From: Drosophila pseudoobscura
Lineage: Eukaryota; Arthropoda; Insecta; Diptera; Drosophilidae
NCBI RefSeq assembly: GCF_009870125.1
Contig: NC_046683.1
Coordinates: 372,001 to 436,000 of the forward strand
Reading direction: 5' to 3'
DNA: 64,000 nucleotides
Both the position numbers and the translations under genes were made by a program. Below are positions 10,782 through 35,737 of the stretch, in pieces. Each line of letters begins with the position of its first letter. Positions within the stretch are counted from its first letter, which is position 1. Under the pieces are notes generated by a model. That model was given only the letters and a program-made list of their open reading frames with translations. It was not told the origin of the DNA and made no database searches.

Positions 10782-13700
10782 CTAAGCCGCCTGCACGGAC
10801 TGCTTCTGCGAGGAGCTAATCTTGTCGCCGAGACTCAAGGCCATGCCCTGCAGAGAGAGAGAGAGAGAGAGAGAGAAAAAGAGCGAGCATGAAAGAGACA
10901 TTTAGGATTGGAGCAGGCTTCTCCCATTCTTACCTGACTCTTGGCGCGTATGCGTATGTGGCCCGTCACCTTGGAATCGGGGTCATCCACGGGCTTCTCA
11001 ATGCTCAAATTGGCCAAGGCATTCTCACCGAAGATGGATCTATGTAAAGGAGAAGGTTATGAATGTTTCGGATATCAGGAGACTCCACGGACTGCTGCCA
11101 CACTCACTTGGCATACATGTTGGCAGCCATGAAGCCACACTGGCCGGAAAGGGCCTTCTCCGGTGTAAGGCACTTCATGTTCGTGCTCTTGAGCAGGTGC
11201 CTCAGATATTCGTGCAGGTCGGTGAAGCTCGTGTTGACGGTGACCTTGTTCTCCCACTCGAAGTCCTGCCACATTTGGCGGAACTCGGTGTCTGTGCAGC
11301 TGGCCGGAATGATATAGTCCATAATGTCGATGTGTATGGTGTTCAGCACGACCACGTTCGTGTTAAGAGCAGTGTCGTACACTGGAAGGAGCAGGAGAAA
11401 AACATTCATTATCGGAGCCACTCCCACTACTACTGACACTCACCGATGTTGCCAAAGATAATGCCGTTCTCTGTGGAGGAGACCTTTACGTTGGCCTTGA
11501 TGTTGCAGAAGTCGTGGGGAGCCAGTACAACCGGATGTGGACGCTCCACCAGCTTCAGATCGCCCAGCGTGGCCAGCTCTAATGTGCAGTTCTGCAGGGT
11601 GTCATCTACACAGAGGTAAAGAGAGATTAATAATACCTAGCCTCACAAGGCAAGGCATAGAAACTGCCATGACGAAGACTCACTTGTCTGGTTGACGATG
11701 AGGACGTCTAGGACAATGTCGTACTGGTTAACATTGACGTAGGCCTCGGCGTAGACCGGATCCGAGAAGCCCGTCAGCTGGGTGACCTTGTTGAGTTTAT
11801 TGTTAGGCGAGGAGATGTCGCTAAGCTGGGCCGTTTTGGTGCCGGCTAGAGCCTGGTTCAGACTGGATTCGAACACGTTCTCACCCAGCTGATTATCGCG
11901 CCCATTGGAGAGCTGGGCGAAGAGGACCGGATCGTCTGGCTGGACCTTGGCGGTGGCGCGCTGCTTCTCCTTTAGAACGCGCTGGTCCTCATCGTGCTGG
12001 GCATCGAGCATCTTGCCCAGGGCCTCTCGGCAGTAGTGCATGAACACGGAGACCGCCTCCGGGGTGCGTTCGCTCAGCGTGCGCAGGCAGATGAAGATGC
12101 GATCGGTGTCGTCGTTGGTGATAGGCTTGCTGGGGAACCCGGACTTGCCTAGGTGCAGGATAGAGCTCATGATTAGCATCACCCGCGTAGTCAGGCGGTT
12201 CTGGGCACTGGAGTCTGGCTGCAGCTCCACGTAGCGCAAGGCCAGCTTGGTCAGAGTCGCTGAAAGGGCGGCGCCAATGAAGAAATCGCCGTCCATCAAG
12301 TACTGTCGCAGCGGTGGACGCTTCTCCACCTTGGCCACCCTGTTAGAACGATGGAAAAACGGAAAAGCGAGAGAATCTGTGAATTCAACTGTGACGAAGG
12401 GACTTCATTTCGGTTTGAAGACTACTTACGGGGCCAGGCTATAGGCACTTTGGGTGGCATAGGTGCCGTCGGAGGTGACCTTGTTGATGGCATTGCTTGT
12501 GCTGGTGGTGGTGCTGCTGCTGCCATCACCGGATACGCCTCCTGTGGCGGATCCCTGCTGCTGGCTTTGCTCCTCGGTTGGGTCACCGGATAGGCGACGC
12601 TGCTCCGCTTCCACCATGGGTACGTCGCCCAGCGTCTGTTGGATAGCGTCAATCACTTCGATAATCTGCGGACCCTCCACATACTCGCCCAGGATCCACA
12701 CGGCGGCACGGTGAATCTTCGAGGACTTGATCTGGGGGAAGGCCTCGATGAGGTGCTCGATAATGAGACCGCTGAGGGCCGGGAACTTTTGGATGGCCTC
12801 GCGTATGAAAATGAGCACGTCGGCGGCGGCCAGCTCGTTGGTGTCCGAAAGAAATTCCACCAGGACGGGAATCACGGTCGCGGCCACGTCGGGGAACTTG
12901 ATGGAGCAGGTGTGCAAGGTGCGAACGAGCAGCTGCCGGTACTTGCCCGTATCCTCGTGCTCAACGTTGTGCGTTTTGGCCACCTCCTTCTTGAGCACCA
13001 GTACCATCTCGCCGATGTTGCGCGAATAGACCAGGTCCATAGCCAGGGCGAGGGCCTTGCGTCGTACCTCGATATCGGGGGCGGCCAGGACACGCAGCAC
13101 GTCCATGACCAGGTCCTGCATGACCTTCTCCATGTTCTCGTTTTCCTTCATGGCAATCAGCCGGTCTAGGACAATAAGCTTAACGTTGTTGTCGCTTTCC
13201 TTGACGATCAGCTCGATGTAACAGCTGGCGGCGGCTTTGATGGCGGTCGGGGCCAGAGAAAGGGTGATGAGCGTACCGGCAGACTCGTAGCGGACCGCGT
13301 TGGAGGATGAGTTAAGTAGGTTGTAGATGCACCGAATAAAGCGCGATCGCTCTGCGGGATTGGCATGGCACACCTTGTAGATGAGCTCAACAATAACCAG
13401 CTGCAGAATGTCACCAAAGCTGTGCACCTGGTCGATGCACGAGGCCAGATAGTTGAGGGCGCGCTCCTGATCGGCGTGGAGCAGCATAAGGAAGGCGTTC
13501 CTTTTGCACGACATGTCCTGCTGGGTGTCCAGAAAGTTGGCGATAAGCTCCGGTCCGTCCGGCACCAGCCAGTCGAAGTTCTTGTAAATTGTGAAGATGG
13601 CCAGGACTGCGTTGCGGCGCACGTACGAGTGACGGTGGTCCAGGCAAGCTCGGATAGCGGGCATCAGGGGCTCTAGCAGCTCGGGCTCCTTCAGCTTGCA

Positions 13701-14153
13701 AAGGAAACGCAGCGTGGAACCACGCAGGAACTCGTTCGGGTGTTGTAGGTCCTACAGTAAAACGAAAAAAGAACAGAAGATCAGCACAGTCACACAGATG
13801 TCATGCGCGGGGCCACGTTGCACGTTGTACGTTTAACTCACCTTTCGGTAGGCATCGCACACGAGAATCATCTCCTGCAGCAGCTTGCCGTCGCCCGAGG
13901 TCTTTGGTACAATCTCCCAGAAGATGAGCAGCAGCTTCTTGATTGTATGGTCCTGCACGGGCAGCACGAATCGGATGATGGTCATGATCAGCCCCGGGTA
14001 GCGCTCGCCGTTGAGCAGCAGCTTAATCACCTTCTTCAGCGTCTCGATCTTGTGGTTCGTGTCGCCCTTCTCCAAATCTTGCTTCAGCTGCATCTCGTTC
14101 GGGACCTCCAGGTCCGGCGAGTTGATTATCGTGTAGCACGGCACTTGGCTCAT
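10782..14153 (-). CDS. betaCOP: coatomer subunit beta (beta-COP)
   Basis: Seven coding exons on the minus strand: 14153-13842, 13751-12430, 12339-11684, 11605-11444, 11381-11108, 11039-10934 and 10847-10782. All are GT-AG and keep phase, giving 965 residues, the family's length. The protein opens [14 protein letters not shown] and is built of HEAT/armadillo-type helices (adaptin N-terminal region, about residues 20-540), a Ser/Thr/Gln-rich low-complexity linker inserted near 510-545, and the C-terminal coatomer appendage ([19 protein letters not shown] onward). It is a subunit of the COPI coat, which buds retrograde Golgi-to-ER vesicles under ARF1. ACGT-core sites lie upstream. The last intron ends in a (TC)n microsatellite that serves as polypyrimidine tract. 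Nothing suggests loss of function. Confidence 0.95.
10852..10875. repeat. (GA)n microsatellite in last beta-COP intron
   Basis: Read on the transcribed strand it is a (TC)n run abutting the acceptor TGCAG of the last coding exon, so it doubles as the polypyrimidine tract. Confidence 0.8.
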
Positions 14154-14269
14154 CCTGGCTATCGTTTCCCGACTACTTGTCAGGTGTCAAGGGGGACGTT
14201 TTGTAGTTTCGGGAGACGTTACGTTTTTTTCCTGGTTTTGATTTCGTTTTATGTGTTCTTCGTCCGGCT

Positions 14270-14306
14270 TGACGTGTCAATTCAGAGAATATACGACCTG
14301 ACGTCA
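14270..14306. promoter_or_regulatory. two ACGT-core bZIP sites upstream of beta-COP
   Basis: TGACGTGTCA at 14270-14279 and the perfect palindromic CRE TGACGTCA at 14299-14306, 117-153 bp upstream of the beta-COP start codon. In flies CrebA activates secretory-pathway genes through ACGT-type sites; its use here is inference. Confidence 0.5.
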
Positions 14307-14314
14307 CAAATTTT

Positions 14315-14325
14315 AAAATATACCG
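14315..14325. promoter_or_regulatory. AAAATATACCG element (Drosophila core motif 6-like)
   Basis: Matches, in reverse, the GGTATATTTT-like core-promoter motif common in Drosophila housekeeping genes. It lies just upstream of the CRE sites of beta-COP and recurs in the duplicated block near 14935-15000. Confidence 0.4.
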
Positions 14326-14712
14326 TACAAATACTGATGAATTATTAGTATTCAAGTTCCACCATATTCCTCGTTTTTGATATTCGGTTTAATATTACTA
14401 GCTAGCAAGGACCCTCAGCTCTCGACTAATATTTTTATCCGATTATTTAATCGGTCTCCTACAAGACTAGTTAAATTTAAGTTTTCATCTGTATTGCATT
14501 GCTTTTAAAATAGGGTTTAAGCAAAACCGGTCAAGAACAATTTCCACTAAATTAATTTCCTTACATGGTAACTACACTATAACTACACATTTGCTACATA
14601 AAAACAATATTTTCATGTAATTAACAAAGGCGATACCTGAAGGGGAAAAACCTCCGTTATCCACTTCTTGACAAGCCTTTTTTCCTATATTTTTAAAAAA
14701 ATATAGATTTTG

Positions 14713-14817
14713 ATGGCAAACGATCAGGCATTCGATGCTGATCACGAATTAGTGTTCGGAAAGGCTTGGGACTTGGCTCTTCCACACGATTTCAACATTG
14801 GTGCATTGGACAAGAGG
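14713..14817 (+). other. orphan exon-like ORF ending at a splice donor
   Basis: ATG at 14713 opens 35 codons with ordinary composition (starts MANDQAFDADHELVFGKAW) and stops exactly at a GG|GTGAGT donor; unspliced, it would end three codons later. Not recognised. It could be the first exon of a gene, a stranded fragment of a duplicated gene, or chance. No matching acceptor exon could be assigned downstream. Confidence 0.3.
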
Positions 14818-17800
14818 GTGAGTTCATAGCGCGTTTTAAATAATACTGGAAAATACTTGCAAAATATGAAAAATATAAAGTTTGCAAGCTGTGTGAGCTA
14901 GACATGGTGGTAAGAAAATCAGACTAATCGATCAAATATACCGTCTGACCCTCAGAAAATATACTGTCTCTATTTAAAAATATACCGAAAGTATACTGAC
15001 GAATTAAAGTTATAATATACATATTCCTCGTTTTGGATATTCCGTCAAATGTTACTTGCTAGATAGATCTCTGAGGCCTGACCACATAATTTTATCCGCT
15101 TAATAAGTACATTTTCTATTTGACTGATTTATTTTAAATACTTGGTTTTGTTGGATTTTGTCTAAAAACAGATTTGAGCGGAAAATGTCAAACAAATGAA
15201 ACGTAATAGATAAATCGTTCCTATTGCTCAATTTAGATAATCCGTTGAATAATGCTGACTAATTAAAGCCCTTAATTTTAGGCAATTGATGAATAAATGT
15301 TCTACAAGATTAGCTACTTTAGAACTTACTCAGTTTTATTGTATTGTGTCTAAAACAAGGTTAAAACAAAAAAGGTCAACAAAAAAACCATCTGTTTTAA
15401 AATATAATTAATAAAGACTTTCTCAAATTTATATGTTCTAGATATATCATGCAAATGAATACTGTCTTGTATATATATCTCGTTCCCGATACCTATTCTT
15501 GGTCTCTGTAAGAAGAGAATAAGCTGCGAAATATCGTTGAAATAGCTTTAGAACAGAGATTGACTAGTTTCTGAATATACATGCAGCTTGAAAGGGAGTG
15601 TGTAAAAAGGATTGTATATGCAATCCATTGGAATAAGTGACGCACGGAAGTACGATTTAAGAGAGCGAAAATGAAAAAAACATGCGTTTCGAAGTTTCTA
15701 TACCCCTTGTCATCAAATAAACCTTGAAAAATTAAATCTTAATTAACGTATCAGGACATCGATTATTTATGGACTTTTCATCGAGTAAAGCTATCAGTAT
15801 ATTTGTGCGATAGGCGGAACGTGAAATAGGTGATTTCGTCTATCGGTTACAGTGAACCGAATTGAAGGTTCCAATAAACCTGAAGTGACTCAAATTAGCT
15901 TGAAGCATGATTCAGTTCTCGCATTAATTATATGTATATGTATAGGGGACAAATGTACCCCTGTTAGTGTTTTAAAACACCGCTGTACTGAAACGAGGGG
16001 ATGGGTTTGAACAGATGTTCCGACTGCAAGATACGGAGGCACAGCAACGTCTCCACTGAGCAATAGCATTAGATTGTGGTGCATTAATTGTCGGGCCTGA
16101 CTCATGTTTCAACTCCACCTTTCTGTTATTCTGTAGAAAATGTGAAAGTCGATTACAGTGATTTTCCAGAACTGTGCTGATAGATGCACTGAATGGCGGG
16201 TTGAATTCAAATTTGAATTCCCGCAAGTTTTCCAAAGATGTGTATAGAAGGAGGCTGGCGAGTAGTGCCCTCCCACCTGGCTGCAGATAGCCTCTGAGGG
16301 CATGATTCTGATAACAGAATATTTTTTTCTGGTAGAAAAACCCATTAGGGAGATTCCCGGCGGACTTCGAGGCCTTTCGACCTTGCCGGCGACACCCGGT
16401 TGCTGGGACAACTGCTGTAGGCAAGCCAATAATATAAGCTATGGTGCACGTATCAGGAATAATAAACAATCTCATTGACTTCGATCTACTTCTACACATA
16501 TACACATACACTTACTCATATTGGCGTATCTGAAAAGATCCCCGACCAAGACTTCTCCTCTCCAACACAGCCCAACACACACTCACTCGCCCCTACAGAG
16601 TGGCTTTTGTGATCTCGTTGAGCAGTCAATTCTATTAAGGTTTATTTATTATCCAACCAACCAACCAAGCTACTACCTCTCGCCGATTCCCCTTTAATTG
16701 AGGCACGGCCTGCATTTTAAGCAGACCGCAAATTTAAGTTGCTTTTCACATGAGTTGAGGGGATGTCTCTGTCTTCCCTTGATTGCACTCAGCCGGCGTG
16801 CCGGCGACGGGTGGTGATCCTATCCCGACACATCCCATGGAACAGGTTTTGTGCCTGTGGAAACAAATTGTTTGATAGCGAAACGAAACTACAAAAGAAA
16901 ATGAAGCCAAGCTTTGGACTTTGGCGAGTTTGGGAATGCTCTTTCTTGGATATTGGAACAGGGAATTCTAGAATACAAATTATATATGTGCATAGATGCC
17001 ATTTCAGTACGGAAGGAGCCGTAGGGCGATTGGTGGATTGGAGAGTATTTTAGATATTTATTGTAATGCTCCGCAGGTGTCTTTGGGAAATAAACATACC
17101 CCCAGATGAGGAAAGTTGAGCTTGATTTATAGCTTGAGAAGGGAACTGAGAAGGGGATGGGTGGGGTTTTAAAGCGTGCAATGATTGTGAGGTGGAGGGA
17201 AGGAGTCGGACAATGTGCAGCCATCAGTGTCAAAACCTACACAGCTAGAGGAACCCCCTGACAGTAAACGGAGATGACTTAAACTGCTGGGCGAAAGATT
17301 TACGACTAAATGGATTGTTGCTGTGAAGATAAAAGGCTGAACGGCTCTACGATTCAATCAGGAAATTTTAAACGAATTCTTGGAAATTTTAAGACCGCAC
17401 ACACAATGCATGCATCAAAAAATCTCAGTGTTCAGTTATATAATTATGTACATAGTGCATAGTGCCTTTCGCTAAAAAGTTTGTCATGATTTTAAGCACT
17501 AAAAAAGATCCAGAAGTATGTAAATACTTATAAACTCGCCAAAGAACTATAGAGAATATATTGAGCCATCGATTATCTCAAGATATATCTGGTATGTATA
17601 TGTATCTTACGAGTATGTTTAGATGAATAATGATATTAATTATATTGGCTCAAACCCGTTTGGTTTGTTGCCCCTATCCAGAGGATAGGCCTCTGATGGT
17701 TTCTAGACCCCGTCAAGAGCCATTTTAACCCACACAACGTACATCCCCTTGGACTGGAGAGAGCCGGTCTGGGTGGGTGTCTTTCTTTGCTTCCTCGGCT

Positions 17801-17917
17801 GTCGCTTCGCTCCCCAGAGGAGAGCAAACAGATCAGAATAAACAATTAGGTGAAGGCGAAAAAAAGAGCAAAAGCCGGACAAAAAAACGAGAGTGCGATA
17901 TGGCTGATCGTCTGGGG

Positions 17918-17925
17918 TATAAAAG
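17918..17925 (+). promoter_or_regulatory. TATA box of Tsf1
   Basis: TATAAAAG, 48 bp upstream of the Tsf1 ATG, placing transcription start near 17949 (ACAGTCAAG). This leaves a very short 5' UTR. Confidence 0.8.
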
Positions 17926-17965
17926 TGCCGGCCGGCCAGAGTTTTGCCACAGTCAAGTTTTGACG

Positions 17966-20147
17966 ATGACTGCGACGACGAGTGAGACTTGGATGCTGCT
18001 CCTGGTAGCCACGCTTCTGTTGGTGCTTAGCCCCAATGGAAGCCGGGCAGAGGAGCCCATATGTGAGCCAATCCCTGGGGAATCCCAGTCCCAAAAGCTA
18101 AATTCTCTGTTCTGCAGATCGCCTGTGCGTGCCAAAGATATACCTGAAAGAATGCCAGCAGCTGCTGGCCGATCCCTCGGAGGCGGGTATCCGCATGGAG
18201 TGCGTGGCAGGGCGAGATCGGGTGGACTGCCTCGAGCTGATCGAGCAGCGTAAAGCTGATGTGCTGGCCACGGAGCCGGAGGACATGTATATAGCCTACC
18301 ACCGCAAAAACGAGGACTATCGCGTCGTCTCCGAGATCCGCACGCAGCAGGACAAGGACGGTATGTCTATGTCTCAGGAATGTCTCAGGGATATCTTAGG
18401 GGACAACACGACATCCCTGATCTGATCTATTTTATATTTGTCCATAGCTGACTTCCGCTACGAAGGCGTCATCCTGGTGAAGAAGACATCGCCTATTAAG
18501 ACCCTTCAGCAGCTGCGTGGCGCCAAGTCCTGCCACACGGGCTTCGGACGCAACGTCGGCTACAAGATCCCCATTACGAAGTTAAAGAACACACATGTGC
18601 TGAAGGTCTCCGCCGATCCGCAGATCTCCGCCACCGAACGAGAGCTCAAGTCCCTCTCTGAGTTCTTCTCGCAGTCCTGTCTCGTAGGCAACTACTCCGC
18701 ACACCCGGAAACGGACCGCCTCCTCAAGAAAAAGTACTCGAATCTGTGTGCCCTCTGCGAGAAGCCCGCCCAGTGCAACTATCCGGACAAGTTCAGCGGA
18801 TACGACGGTGCCATCCGGTGCTTGGACAAAGGCCAGGGCGAGGTGGCCTTCACCAAGGTCCAGTACATCAAGAAGTACTTCGGCCTGCCCGGCGCAGCGC
18901 CCGGCGCAGCGCCCGCTGAGGGCAATGCCGCGGAGTTCGAGTATCTTTGCGAGGACGGCACCCGCCGGTCTATCACAGGACCCGCCTGCTCCTGGGCCCA
19001 GCGCCCATGGAGCGGCTACATCTCCAACGAGCACGCTGTCCAGAGCACAGACCAACTGCACCAGCTGCAGACCCGTCTGGAGCGCTTCTTCGCCAACGGG
19101 TTACGGGCGCAGAACAAGGAGGCCGCCGCCCACCTGCTCATCCAGCCGAATGGCGTGTACCACAGCAAGCCGGCGGCCATCGATCCCAAGGTCTACCTAG
19201 AGCGGGCCGGTTACAAGGATGTAATCGAACGCGACGGCAGTGCCATCCGCAAGATCCGGCTGTGCGTCCAGCAGGATGCCGAGTTCTCTAAATGCGAGGC
19301 ACTCCATAGGGCAGCCTATGCCCGCGATGCCCGCCCAGAGCTGGAGTGTGTCCAGGCGGCGGACTGCGTCGAGGCGCTGGGCAAGGACAAGGCTGATCTG
19401 GTGATCCTTCCCGCTGCCAGTTATGCCGATGCCCGCCAGCACAAGCTGCAGCCCATCGTATACGAGCAACTCTCCGACGAAGCTATCCTGGTGGCCGTGG
19501 CCCCACCCACACTTAGCCGAGAAGCACTCCAGAAGACAGCTATGTAAGATTATCCTTCACCTGTCCGAAGTCCTCGACTAATTTTCTCTTGCTACAGAAA
19601 CTACGACGCAGAGAACGAGCGGGCCCGACTCTCAGCCGCTTTCCTTAACAAGCGACGCGGCCAGGACGGATGCCGTATCTCCCCAAGCTCCACGCAGGAT
19701 CTGCTGATCGTCCCCGCCTCGAAGCTGGAGGAGCACAAGGACTGGCAATTGGTCTGCCCCGGACTGACGCGCAGCCCCGTCACCGATTACCGTGCATGCA
19801 ACGTGGAGGTGCAGCTGCCACGCGCCATCTTCGTGCGCTCCGACAGCTCCTCCGTGGAGCAGGAGACGGTCAAGCATCTGTTCGCAACCATCTCGGACAA
19901 GTTCGGGGCCAGGGGTAAGCTGGTGGATGTCTTCTCCTTGTTCGGGGAGTTCCAGGAGGGCCACAAGAACGTTCTCTTCGATGTGAGTGAATCCTCGATT
20001 CAATTTTAGCCCTCTCTTATCTGTAATCTTTTTGGGTCCTTGCAGGAAAATGCCGTCGAGCTAGCTACGCAGCTGAAGAACGACGTCCAGGACGAGCAGA
20101 TTTACAGTGACCTCCAGTGCGATGGGAACAAGATAATCAAGCAGTGA
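17966..20147 (+). CDS. Tsf1: Transferrin 1, secreted iron-binding protein
   Basis: Five exons, 17966-18062, 18118-18360, 18448-19543, 19598-19982 and 20046-20147, all in phase, give 640 residues. A signal peptide (about 1-28, ending SRA) precedes the N-lobe, which opens YRLCVPKIYLKECQ and contains RMECVAGRDRVDCLE, the CHTGFGRNVGY loop and GYDGAIRCL. The C-lobe begins around residue 360 (KIRLCVQQDAEFSKCEAL), has TRSPVTDYRACNVE and lacks an obvious full set of iron ligands, as is usual for insect transferrin 1. It transports iron in haemolymph and withholds it from microbes during infection. A Gly-Ala-Ala-Pro duplication sits before the acidic segment AEGNAAEFEY. A TATA box and a kappaB site in intron 1 suggest immune-inducible expression. 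AATAAA follows at about 20215. The start was chosen because it immediately precedes the signal peptide. Confidence 0.95.
18077..18086 (+). promoter_or_regulatory. perfect kappaB site in Tsf1 intron 1
   Basis: GGGGAATCCC matches the Rel/NF-kappaB consensus GGGRNWYYCC at every position, about 130 bp downstream of the inferred transcription start. Tsf1 is known to be induced through Toll and Imd; use of this site is inference. Confidence 0.55.
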
Positions 20148-20214
20148 TATCCTTATCAAGCACTGATATCTGTTCTCCAGGAGTGAACTTCCTCTCCAAT
20201 CTACCCTTAGCATA

Positions 20215-20220
20215 AATAAA
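20215..20220 (+). terminator. poly(A) signal of Tsf1
   Basis: AATAAA 68 bp after the stop codon, followed by a T-rich stretch. Confidence 0.7.
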
Positions 20221-21203
20221 AATCTTTTTTTCTTGAATATTTTGCAACACATTCCATGGGTTTCGAATTGTTGACGGTTTTTCAAGGGTTGAACCTTTGG
20301 TTTGCCTTGGAGATTTATTTCAATAGAGTGTTCCTGTTAATTAAGAACTTCCCATCCTTCCAGGGCTTACTTCAAGAGCTAAGGGAAAGTGATTCCGAAG
20401 TGTGCACAATGTATACCACACATCTTTCCCTTTGGTCGATGAGACAATGATTTTGACTTTACACGAGACAAACTTTTTCACTCGTCAAAATTTTCGCCTC
20501 CTGCTAAGTGCATTCAAAAATGTTTCGATTGTCGAAGAGTTTCATGGATGATCATTTCAAGGGAAACCGAAGCATACTTTTAGGTTTCAGCGCCGTACTG
20601 CTTGATCACTTGATACCACATAACTTATGTAAAAACACTTCCTCCCTCCCTCTTCTTTAAAAACACTAATACCATTGATATTATTTGTTATTTTTTAACT
20701 TATGTTCTAATTTTCATTGTTCCCCGTTAATCAGTCGAATCTCTATCCTTTCCTGCATATACGCGTCATGCGACAGCGTCGCTCAGTTGGTTATCTGCCT
20801 GTAACGGTCTTGGTGTCAATCGATTCCTGATCTCTGATCCTCTTCCGTTTACATTTAAACACTGAAGTGTAATTGCAAAAAACGACAAGGAGTGATTTTC
20901 CAATACAGCAATTTCGGTTTTTAATTAATTAAAAAAAGACACATTTTATGTATTAATGGAACCAGCTAATTTATAATGTATATAATATATATATCATATC
21001 TATATGGTATATAGTTTCACATAACTGTGCTCGCGTTAAAATCGCCGGGGAAAATCGTACGTTTTTCAAAAATTGCTTCTGCGTAAGTTTTGGATTAGGG
21101 GATGGGTTTGGGGATATTATGTGTGTTTAATGGAGAACTTTTGAGAAGAAAATTCGTTGATCTAAAAATTGCAGTTGAGTTTAGAGGAAGGAAAGACCTC
21201 ATC
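20221..21203. other. convergent intergenic region / 3' UTR of the 5'-nucleotidase gene
   Basis: No gene is seen between Tsf1 and the stop codon of the minus-strand nucleotidase. AT-rich, with a TA-rich run near 20975-21015. Confidence 0.5.
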
Positions 21204-35079
<13,876 letters not shown>

Positions 35080-35140
35080 GTCGCACTGAAATTAAAGTTG
35101 GGGGAAATAGTAATCAATTCCTTTCAAATCTCCACGCTCA

Positions 35141-35212
35141 TGTTCACACGCACACACGAACACACACACACACACACACGAACACACGAGCACATACACA
35201 CACACACACATG
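35141..35212. repeat. (CA)n microsatellite
   Basis: Interrupted CA/CACG repeat just upstream of the 35003-35085 exon, within the intron of the longest transcript form. Confidence 0.75.
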
Positions 35213-35467
35213 GATTTTGGGGAAAAGGGAGATGGCTGGGTGGCAAAGCAGCAAAGGAAATCCATAACAGAACGAAAGGAGAGCAAAGAACAACAGGCAG
35301 CGGACAGACGGACCTGACTGACAGACATACAGACAGACAGACCTGCCTAACATAATTGGCAAAAGTTTAATGAGTTTTTGCTGTAGGTGATTGATATACT
35401 CGTTCTCTGTATTCCTCATTGCAGATGTGTGTTCGCGTCGCTTTGTCTTTGTCTGTTGTGTACTTAC

Positions 35468-35737
35468 TTGGTAGGGCAGGTCGCAGTACTCCCGGGCGAA
35501 CGCCTTGAAGGGGGCCGCCGGGCCAGCATCTTCGGGTGACGTGCCCTGCATCTTGCCTAAGCTGGCATAGGCACTCCTCCGGTTGCAATTCGGTATGCTT
35601 CTATCACTGATTATATGTCGCAGCAGCAGGTCGCCGTAATGAGAAATTTCGACTGAAGGAGCTGTGCCTTTGGTTTTTCGGCTTCTTGTTAGTTGACGGA
35701 ACTGCAAAGTGTTTGTTATACGGCGTAAGTTTCCCAT
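35468..35737 (-). CDS. CG32549: upstream alternative first exon of the 5'-nucleotidase (long N-terminus)
   Basis: Minus-strand frame from ATG 35737 (or the internal ATG at 35551, MQGTSPEDAGPAAPFK...) runs 90 codons to a CAA|GTAAGT donor in phase 0. The exon 35085-35003 begins after a TTTCAG acceptor with TGC GAC ATG AGC, also in phase 0, so splicing gives ...CDLPYQ-CDMSDTAPN and reads straight into the common protein: 668 residues from the first ATG. The distal part, from the internal ATG, looks most protein-like. The proximal 60 residues may be 5' UTR or a separate exon starting after the TTTGCAG at about 35702. No known domain is seen in the extension. Confidence 0.5.

Larger units (their letters stand above)
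14154..17917. other. long AT-rich intergenic region between beta-COP and Tsf1
   Basis: No complete gene is supported. Contains the beta-COP upstream region, a diverged duplicated block (about 14310-14410 and 14975-15065, with a further similar stretch to about 15390), one exon-like ORF at 14713, and unremarkable AT-rich DNA to the Tsf1 promoter. Confidence 0.5.

Noticed and set aside
20775-20835. tRNA-like string (GCTCAGTTGGTTA ... GGTGTCAATCGATTCC)
   Set aside because: A D-arm-like and a T-arm-like segment are present, but I could not form an acceptor stem or a proper anticodon arm.
35720-35737. MGN start of the long nucleotidase leader as a myristoylation signal
   Set aside because: Position 6 is Arg instead of Ser/Thr or a small residue, and the start itself is uncertain.
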